A stretch of 19,415 bases of DNA from contig JBBQWT010000037.1 of NCBI GenBank assembly GCA_038210375.1, forward strand, positions 1 to 19,415, written 5' to 3'. The first letter of the stretch is position 1, and every line of letters starts with the position of its first letter. Positions 15,683 through 19,415 of this stretch are shown piece by piece. The translations under genes and the position numbers were made by a program. The notes beneath the pieces were generated by a model. The model worked only from the letters and a program-made list of their open reading frames with translations, made no database searches and was not told where the DNA came from. The DNA is from JBBQWT01 sp038210375 (GTDB lineage Bacteria; Acidobacteriota; Terriglobia; Terriglobales; Acidobacteriaceae).

Positions 15683-16351
15683 GTGCGCGAGAGCCAATTC
15701 TTGAACCTGCCCAATCACATTACCCTGTCCCGCATCTTTGCCATCCCCTTATTGATGTGGGTGCTCTCCAGCGATTATTTTTCCAGCGCACACGGCCAGA
15801 AGGAATTGATCGCCTCGCTCATCTTCATCGCCGCTTCCATCACCGATGGGCTCGACGGCTACCTGGCGCGCAAGCGCAGCCAGATCACGACGTTGGGCAT
15901 GCTGCTCGATCCCCTGGCCGACAAGCTGCTCATCGCCGCCGCATTCGTCACCTTGGTGGAATTTAATCCCCACCTGGTGCGGGCCTGGGTGGCGGTGGTG
16001 ATCATCGGCCGCGAATTGCTGGTGAGCGGACTGCGCGCCATCGCCGCGCAGGAAGGCTTCACCATCGAAGCCAGCGACCTGGGAAAATTCAAGATGGTGG
16101 TGCAGATTGTGACCGTGGTCGCGGTCATCATCGAACACCGCTACACGGTCATCGACCTGCGGCTGTTCCAGCTTCCGGTCTATTCCATCGCCATCACCGC
16201 CATCGGATTCATGGTGGCGCTGTCCATGATCTCGGCGGCCGACTACTTCATCGCCTTCTGGACAAAGATCTCGCAGAGCGTAGTGCGCACCCAGCGCCGC
16301 CCCTTCGTGCTAAGCCGCAGAAAGAAAGCCCGCAACGCGCAGGCCACGTAA
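15683..16351 (+). CDS. pgsA: CDP-diacylglycerol-glycerol-3-phosphate 3-phosphatidyltransferase
   Basis: Makes phosphatidylglycerol phosphate, committing lipid synthesis to phosphatidylglycerol and cardiolipin in the inner membrane. It opens with LNLPNHITLSRIFAIPLLM, the characteristic PgsA N-terminus, then carries the CDP-alcohol motif as DGLDGYLARKRSQ and GMLLDPLADKLL. Hydrophobic helices follow (LVRAWVAVVIIGRELLVSGLR, FKMVVQIVTVVAVII, YSIAITAIGFMVALSMISAADYF). GRELLVSGLR is also typical of PgsA. The 222-residue length includes a basic C-terminal tail (RRKKARNAQAT). The GTG at 15683 has GGAGAG 8 nt upstream. It is the last recognisable core gene before the repeat-rich region. Confidence 0.92.
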   Translation: MRESQFLNLPNHITLSRIFAIPLLMWVLSSDYFSSAHGQKELIASLIFIAASITDGLDGYLARKRSQITTLGMLLDPLADKLLIAAAFVTLVEFNPHLVRAWVAVVIIGRELLVSGLRAIAAQEGFTIEASDLGKFKMVVQIVTVVAVIIEHRYTVIDLRLFQLPVYSIAITAIGFMVALSMISAADYFIAFWTKISQSVVRTQRRPFVLSRRKKARNAQAT

Positions 16352-16369
16352 GGTTTTCGGCTTAAGATT

Positions 16370-16685
16370 GGCGGGTTGCCCATGCGATTAGGGTGAGACC
16401 TATCTCACGAAAATGTTTCCCTTTTCGCGAAAAACTTCCGATCATGATTTAGACTTCGTTCAATGTTTGAAATCTAGAGGAGTTGCTTCAATCTTCGTCA
16501 ACAATTTCGAAGGGCAGCACCTTCAGAATCAAAACCATTTAGTAAATACCGATGTTATTGTCCGTATCTACGGGCGAAGCACAGCCGTCCCATGCTCTAC
16601 CGCGGAATGTGGGCTTCGAGGATGTCTCGCCCACTCATTGCGTACCGCAAGGGATGGGGCACCCTAATCGTGTGCGGCACCCGGC
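16370..16685 (+). repeat. Long direct repeat, copy A
   Basis: About 316 nt that recur at 18329-18658 in the same orientation. Within 16395-16520 the copies differ at one of 126 positions; the remainder has roughly nine substitutions and three indels (one of 8 nt). Internal structure is kept: a GTGAGA-CCTA-TCTCAC hairpin at 16393-16408 (one mismatch in copy B) and a perfect 12 nt palindrome TTTTCGCGAAAA at 16422-16433. Copy A encodes an 84-codon frame from ATG 16413 (MFPFSRKTSDHDLDF onward). The frame is not preserved past residue 36 in copy B, so I do not call it a gene. Position 16685 touches the next short ORF. Confidence 0.85.
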
Positions 16686-16686
16686 C

Positions 16687-16914
16687 ATGAAGCTCACAGC
16701 CGATTTCCTCCAAAATCCTATAGCCATGATGGCCCTTGTATTTGGCAAACTCGGAGCTACCGGTAGGGTTGGGGAAGAAATGGTGGGTGTCGCGGGTCCG
16801 ACCGGAAAAATTCTTGGCAGGTTTGCGCTAGTCGCAACGGCAGCTTTTGCAGCTAAGGATGCTTATGGTTACGTCAAAGAGAAAACAGAACGGGGCGAAT
16901 GTGGCACCCCATAG
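16687..16914 (+). pseudogene. Short ORF abutting repeat A, probably a truncated gene 3' end
   Basis: A 75-codon frame that I do not recognise. It begins with an ATG lying directly at the edge of repeat A and has no ribosome binding site, because the upstream sequence is repeat. The product has two moderately hydrophobic stretches (NPIAMMALVFGKLG and GRFALVATAAFAAKDAYGYV) and a charged end, KEKTERGECGTP. Its last 50 nt overlap the next gene in another frame. The simplest reading is that the repeat replaced the 5' part of a longer gene and left its C-terminal end. An intact small protein expressed from a promoter within the repeat cannot be excluded. Confidence 0.4.
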
Positions 16915-17269
16915 AAAGGGTCTGTCCCAATGGGTTTTGCCCGCAATCGGCGTTGGGGTAGCTGTAGGCCTATCATATTCACTTTTTGGCAATCTGTTTC
17001 CCGATAAAATTTGGGCAGTCCTTTTACTTACAGTCGGGTTATTCTGGGCCGTACTCGCAACTTTCAAACTCCAATGGAGAAATCCAAGGTTTTGGCAGAC
17101 CATTGCATTTCTCTTCGTTTTGCACCTGGGGTTGATGCGGATTCTGATTCCGTGGTTGGTATTTGAGCGCTTAAGGTTATTCTCTATCGGTATCTCCGAG
17201 GGAATCTGCATGGGAATCGCACTGACGTTTCAATTTGGACACACGACTTCGAAAAAGTCGGACATGTGA
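16865..17269 (+). CDS. Small multi-spanning membrane protein, unknown function
   Basis: A 134-residue protein with no family I recognise. The ATG at 16865 has AAGGA 5 nt upstream; alternatives are an ATG at 16859 and a TTG at 16847. After a basic cytoplasmic start (MVTSKRKQNGANVAPHRKG) come three clear hydrophobic helices (QWVLPAIGVGVAVGLSYSLFG, IWAVLLLTVGLFWAVLATF in the middle, FWQTIAFLFVLHLGLMRILI) and a fourth, weaker one (LFSIGISEGICMGIALTF). It ends in a basic tail, TTSKKSDM. It overlaps the truncated frame before it by 50 nt. GC content here is well below that of the core genes. Position after a broken gene end and small membrane architecture would fit an immunity-type protein, but that is inference. 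Confidence 0.6.
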   Translation: MVTSKRKQNGANVAPHRKGLSQWVLPAIGVGVAVGLSYSLFGNLFPDKIWAVLLLTVGLFWAVLATFKLQWRNPRFWQTIAFLFVLHLGLMRILIPWLVFERLRLFSIGISEGICMGIALTFQFGHTTSKKSDM

Positions 17270-17302
17270 CTTCCACTTTACTTTCCCGTCTCGTATGTTA
17301 AA

Positions 17303-17329
17303 GAAATCAATCAGATCTTGATTGATTTC
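17303..17329. repeat. Perfect 11 bp inverted repeat
   Basis: GAAATCAATCA (17303-17313) and TGATTGATTTC (17319-17329) are exact inverted complements around a 5 nt GATCT loop. It sits 34 nt after the preceding membrane-protein stop and 5 nt before the first recurring 14-nt motif. It lacks a T-tract, so it is either a weak terminator or a protein-binding or recombination site. Confidence 0.6.
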
Positions 17330-17333
17330 AGGG

Positions 17334-17367
17334 TGTCCTTCGCCAAAATTAGATGTCCTTCGCCAAA
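17334..17367. repeat. Tandem pair of a recurring 14-nt motif
   Basis: TGTCCTTCGCCAAA occurs at 17334-17347 and again at 17354-17367 (20 nt period). A third exact copy is at 19176-19189, and a diverged one lies near 17639-17653. Each lies downstream of the stop of a small gene in this region. Confidence 0.65.
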
Positions 17368-17413
17368 CGGAACTCTGAGCTGGAAACCCTTAAGACCTCG
17401 GAGGTCGGCAGAA

Positions 17414-17614
17414 ATGGATATGAACGAAAATTGGGTAATGATCTGCTCAGGAAGTTTTTTAATAGTTTGGGGCCTTGGCGCAACTTCCATTAGAGGCGCC
17501 ATGCCTGGCTCAACAAATTCGCTGTATCCACCACCGCTTCGGTACCGAGTGATACTAATTTCCTTCGGGCTCTTTGCGATAGTCTTAGGAACCGCAAGAC
17601 TACTTCATCACTAA
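17414..17614 (+). CDS. Small two-helix membrane protein, unknown function
   Basis: A 66-residue protein that I cannot assign to a family. The start is the ATG at 17414, preceded at 9 nt by a strong GGAGG site (17400-17404); the frame is open further up, but that part runs through the repeated motif. Two hydrophobic helices are visible, WVMICSGSFLIVWGLGATSI and VILISFGLFAIVLGTARLL, joined by a polar, proline-rich loop (MPGSTNSLYPPPLRYR), so both ends are probably on the same side. It lies between the small multi-spanning protein and a degenerate stretch. Good initiation signals argue that it is, or recently was, expressed. Confidence 0.55.
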   Translation: MDMNENWVMICSGSFLIVWGLGATSIRGAMPGSTNSLYPPPLRYRVILISFGLFAIVLGTARLLHH

Positions 17615-17897
17615 AGTAAGACCACCAAAGCGCTTGCCCGTCATTCCGCCAAAACTTGAAGAGTTGCGCTGCCGAGTGTAGCAATGCAGATTTGTCTCAA
17701 CGGAGGGGTTCAGTCTAGGTTCTGACCTGCTTAGTTGTTGCAACCAACCTCTATGTAATGGAGCCTTTTCGGTATTTCGTGGTGAGAACCACTTAGGCGG
17801 AAACCAAGATAAGTTTGATGCAGGTGTTTCAAATCCAGGCTTACTTCAGCAGCTTTGTCATACGAAGCGGGAACAGGTGTAGGTAAAGGATCTTCCT
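17615..17897 (+). other. Degenerate stretch with coding remnants
   Basis: No intact gene. About 70 nt from 17646 (RQNLKSCAAECSNADLSQ in one frame) resemble the stretch from 19184 (RQKWKHCAEECIDAYLSK in the matching frame), so both descend from one sequence. A second frame is open from 17682 to a TAG ending at 17881 (ending NHLGGNQDKFDAGVSNPG, then LLQQLCHTKREQV) without a start codon. It stops 16 nt before the next ATG, as the 3' end of a lost upstream gene would. Confidence 0.4.
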
Positions 17898-18265
17898 ATG
17901 GACTTGAACCAAGTGTCGGATGAGCAGCATGGTCTTATAGCGACCTTAATGATTCGTGTGGGATCATCGCGATAAACTTCATTCGGTTCGCGCTTTCATT
18001 CTTACCGTGGTTCGAGGGTACAGAGGCCAACCCTGGTTTAGCGGATAGGCTATTTAGCGGATTCAGGTTGGGCGGTTTCAGAATAGACGGGGTATGGCTT
18101 GTCGTCTCGACAGTTGTAATCTTCTTTTCTACGGTCTATTTCTTTTTCGATTCCAAGGGCAATCCCAGAGCAAGGACTGACGCGTATCTTTGCATCGCGT
18201 GGGTCATTGCGTTCTTCGTCTTCGTTGTGAGGGCAGTTCTGGCGGGAGTGATCGACTTCGGGTAA
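17898..18265 (+). pseudogene. Small membrane protein gene interrupted by a one-base frameshift
   Basis: I do not recognise the family. The ATG at 17898 has AAAGGA 7 nt upstream and reads MDLNQVSDEQHGLIATLMIRV before running into a stop at 17973. Moving to the -1 frame at the GGG run near 17960-17962 continues GIIAINFIRFALSFLPWFEG and on to a stop at 18265. Restoring a single G would give one coherent protein of about 122 residues. Its helices would be GLIATLMIRVGIIAINFIRF across the break, VWLVVSTVVIFFSTVYFFF and AYLCIAWVIAFFVFVVRAVL. The acidic loop FEGTEANPGLADRL lies between the first two. The alternative TTG start at 18068 would leave only the last two helices. The cause may be a real mutation or a homopolymer sequencing error. 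Confidence 0.6.
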
Positions 18266-18328
18266 GTGGTTGTGCAACGATCCTGAGTACGCGCTGCTTC
18301 AGGGGATTCGGGATTCCCGGCTTTCCCC

Positions 18329-18658
18329 GGCGGGTGGCCCATGCGTTTAGAGTGGGCGAGACCTATCTCACGAAAATGTTTCCCTTTTCGCGAAAAATTT
18401 CCGATCATGATTTAGACTTCGTTCAATGTTTGAAATCTAGAGGAGTTGCTTCAATCTTCGTCAACAATTTCGAAGGGCAGCACTTTTCAGAATCAAAACC
18501 ATCTGGTAAATACCGATGTTATTTTCCGTCTCCACGGGCGAAGCACAGCCGTCCCATGCCGCCATGCTCTACCGCGGAATGTTGGCTTCGAGGATGTCTC
18601 GCCCACTCATTACGTACCGCAATGGATGGGGGCACCCTAATCGTGTGCGGCACCCGGC
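18329..18658 (+). repeat. Long direct repeat, copy B
   Basis: The second copy of the 16370-16685 repeat, about 330 nt, same orientation. It keeps the 12 nt palindrome at 18385-18396 and the near-invariant 126 nt block (18358-18483). An 8 nt insertion in its second half (around 18555) and a 1 nt insertion (around 18485) break any frame shared with copy A. Its left flank GGCGGGTGGCCC matches copy A's. Its right end carries an extra tandem copy of the terminal 28 nt. Confidence 0.85.
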
Positions 18659-18701
18659 GTGCCGCAATGCTGCGGCACCCTAATCGTGTGCGGCACCCGG
18701 C
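18631..18701. repeat. Tandem 28-nt units separated by a perfect hairpin
   Basis: The same 28 nt occur at 18631-18658 and 18674-18701, and once at 16658-16685. Each unit starts with GGCACCC and contains it again after 11 nt, so the heptamer appears four times here. Between and across the units GTGCCGCA-ATGC-TGCGGCAC (18659-18678) forms a perfect 8 bp hairpin. Confidence 0.75.
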
Positions 18702-18773
18702 TGCGAGACAGGAGTGTTTCCGACAGGCTAAACTCCGTTTGAAATTATGTTTGGCCCCCGGGGGAAAGATCCA

Positions 18774-19145
18774 ATGAATAAACCTGAACGCTCCGCACAA
18801 GACCCTGATGCCGATGTCTTGAATAGAGTCGTCAGCTCCATCGAAAGAAAAGATTTTTTCAATTCCGTGCTTGTGACTGACTCTTTTGACGACTGGAATC
18901 TGGCGAGGGATTTAGGTACTTTACTGGTCCGGATTATGCCGGAAGAGTTTTTGGGCCACGCTCTTCTGGCAAGGGCATACAGACATCTAGGGAAGCCCAA
19001 GTGTGCTCTTGCCGAGCTGGCGCGATGCCGGCTGGGGGTTGCGCACCCGGCGGAGAAAGAGTTATTTCTATCGTTGTTGGCAGACGAAGATAGGCTCAGC
19101 CCTAAAAAATCGGGCCGTAGGATAAAGAAAACTCCAAAGAGATGA
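18774..19145 (+). CDS. Small TPR-like protein, unknown function
   Basis: A soluble protein of 123 residues, rich in charged residues. The ATG at 18774 is preceded by GGGGGAAAG (18760-18768); an ATG at 18747 would add nine residues but lacks a site. The C-terminal half has the helix-turn-helix spacing of a tetratricopeptide repeat (FLGHALLARAYRHLGKPKCA then LAELARCRLG), and the N-terminal half looks helical (VLNRVVSSIERKDFFNSVLV). The tail is strongly basic (KKSGRRIKKTPKR). TPR units mediate protein contacts; nothing here indicates an enzyme. It is the first gene after repeat B, and one of the recurring 14-nt motifs lies 31 nt after its stop. Confidence 0.6.
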   Translation: MNKPERSAQDPDADVLNRVVSSIERKDFFNSVLVTDSFDDWNLARDLGTLLVRIMPEEFLGHALLARAYRHLGKPKCALAELARCRLGVAHPAEKELFLSLLADEDRLSPKKSGRRIKKTPKR

Positions 19146-19415
19146 GGACAGGTAAAACCAGGGGGAGGGGGATCTTGTCCTTCGCCAAAAATGGAAGCAT
19201 TGCGCTGAAGAGTGTATTGACGCATATTTGTCTAAATGGAGCGGTTTATCCCAATCGACTGTAGTCGATTTTGCAGTCGTTAAAGCATCCAGATTCCAAA
19301 AGGCTCAACAGCTTTCCATTAGCCGCGCGCAAGCCCTTCGATTGGGCTCACTTTTGGCGCGACGTTTTGAAACAGTGAGTCGTTCTTGTGATAAATAGTA
19401 GTAGGGGGAAGATTA
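19146..19415 (+). other. Region after the TPR-like gene with a start-less open frame
   Basis: No supported gene. It holds the third exact copy of the 14-nt motif (19176-19189) and then the sequence related to 17646-17715. One frame is open from 19156 to a TAG at 19396 (LRQKWKHCAEEC, later SQSTVVDFAVVKASRF and LRLGSLLARRFETVSRSC). Its only internal start is a TTG at 19228 and no ribosome binding site is visible. It may be a gene fragment. AGGGGGAAG near 19402-19411 could serve a gene beyond the window. Confidence 0.35.

Noticed and set aside
16413..16667. 84-codon frame inside repeat A as a real gene
   Set aside because: No ribosome binding site is visible, and copy B loses the frame after 36 residues through indels. 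The second half looks like non-coding repeat in all frames.
17394..17406. GACCTC-G-GAGGTC palindrome as an operator
   Set aside because: It coincides with the GGAGG ribosome binding site of the following gene. The symmetry is short and may be incidental, though it could hide the site in RNA.
18190..18777. Long 195-codon frame spanning repeat B
   Set aside because: It starts inside the frameshifted membrane gene, crosses the whole repeat and enters the TPR-like gene in another frame. Its composition (many Cys, Arg, His) is that of a chance frame.
19142..19264. 40-codon frame starting with ATGA overlap after the TPR-like gene
   Set aside because: It is short, has no recognisable features, and runs through the recurring 14-nt motif, whose related copy is not open in the same frame.
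16370..19415. CRISPR array or integron attC array in the repeat-rich region
   Set aside because: Repeats are few, unequal in size and not regularly spaced. There are no cas genes and no integron integrase, and the 14-nt motif lacks the inverted core sites of attC.

Overview
This 19.4 kb window looks like a chromosomal segment of an Acidobacteriota-type bacterium (Terriglobia-like). The basis is inferential: high-GC housekeeping genes (about 58-60% GC in the lines I counted), a CarD/CdnL regulator, a LolA/LolB-like lipoprotein beside mltG (a diderm envelope), and an intergenic repeat of the kind I associate with this phylum. No taxonomic search was possible.

Positions 1-16351 are ordinary core genes. 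The 5' edge cuts purL, followed by purF: the window carries the FGAM synthase and amidophosphoribosyltransferase steps of purine synthesis. Convergent to them, on the minus strand, lies ruvX-mltG-lipoprotein: pre-16S rRNA processing/resolvase fold, peptidoglycan strand termination, and an outer-membrane lipoprotein. Next come an AI-2E family permease (+), the RNA-polymerase-binding regulator carD (-), and a + strand run of greA, a CDP-alcohol phosphatidyltransferase, an Ntn-type isoaspartyl peptidase/asparaginase, a pterin carbinolamine dehydratase and trpG/pabA. trpE lies on the opposite strand, facing trpG. A roughly 360 bp nested foldback repeat sits between the two halves of anthranilate synthase. 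Then follow an MBL-fold hydrolase, a glutamate dehydrogenase and pgsA.

Positions 16352-19415 are different: GC falls to the mid/upper 40s in lines I counted, reading frames are short or broken, and repeats dominate. Two direct copies of a roughly 320 bp repeat (16370-16685 and 18329-18658) bracket a 1.6 kb segment. It holds a truncated ORF, two small membrane proteins with good ribosome binding sites, and a third small membrane protein broken by a one-base frameshift. A small TPR-like gene follows the second repeat. A 14-nt motif recurs downstream of several of these small genes. The layout resembles a decaying cassette array (orphan immunity-like genes are one reading), and it is the best candidate for something undescribed. 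I recognise none of these small proteins, so any system assignment is inference.

No rRNA, tRNA, CRISPR array, transposase or integrase gene was seen.
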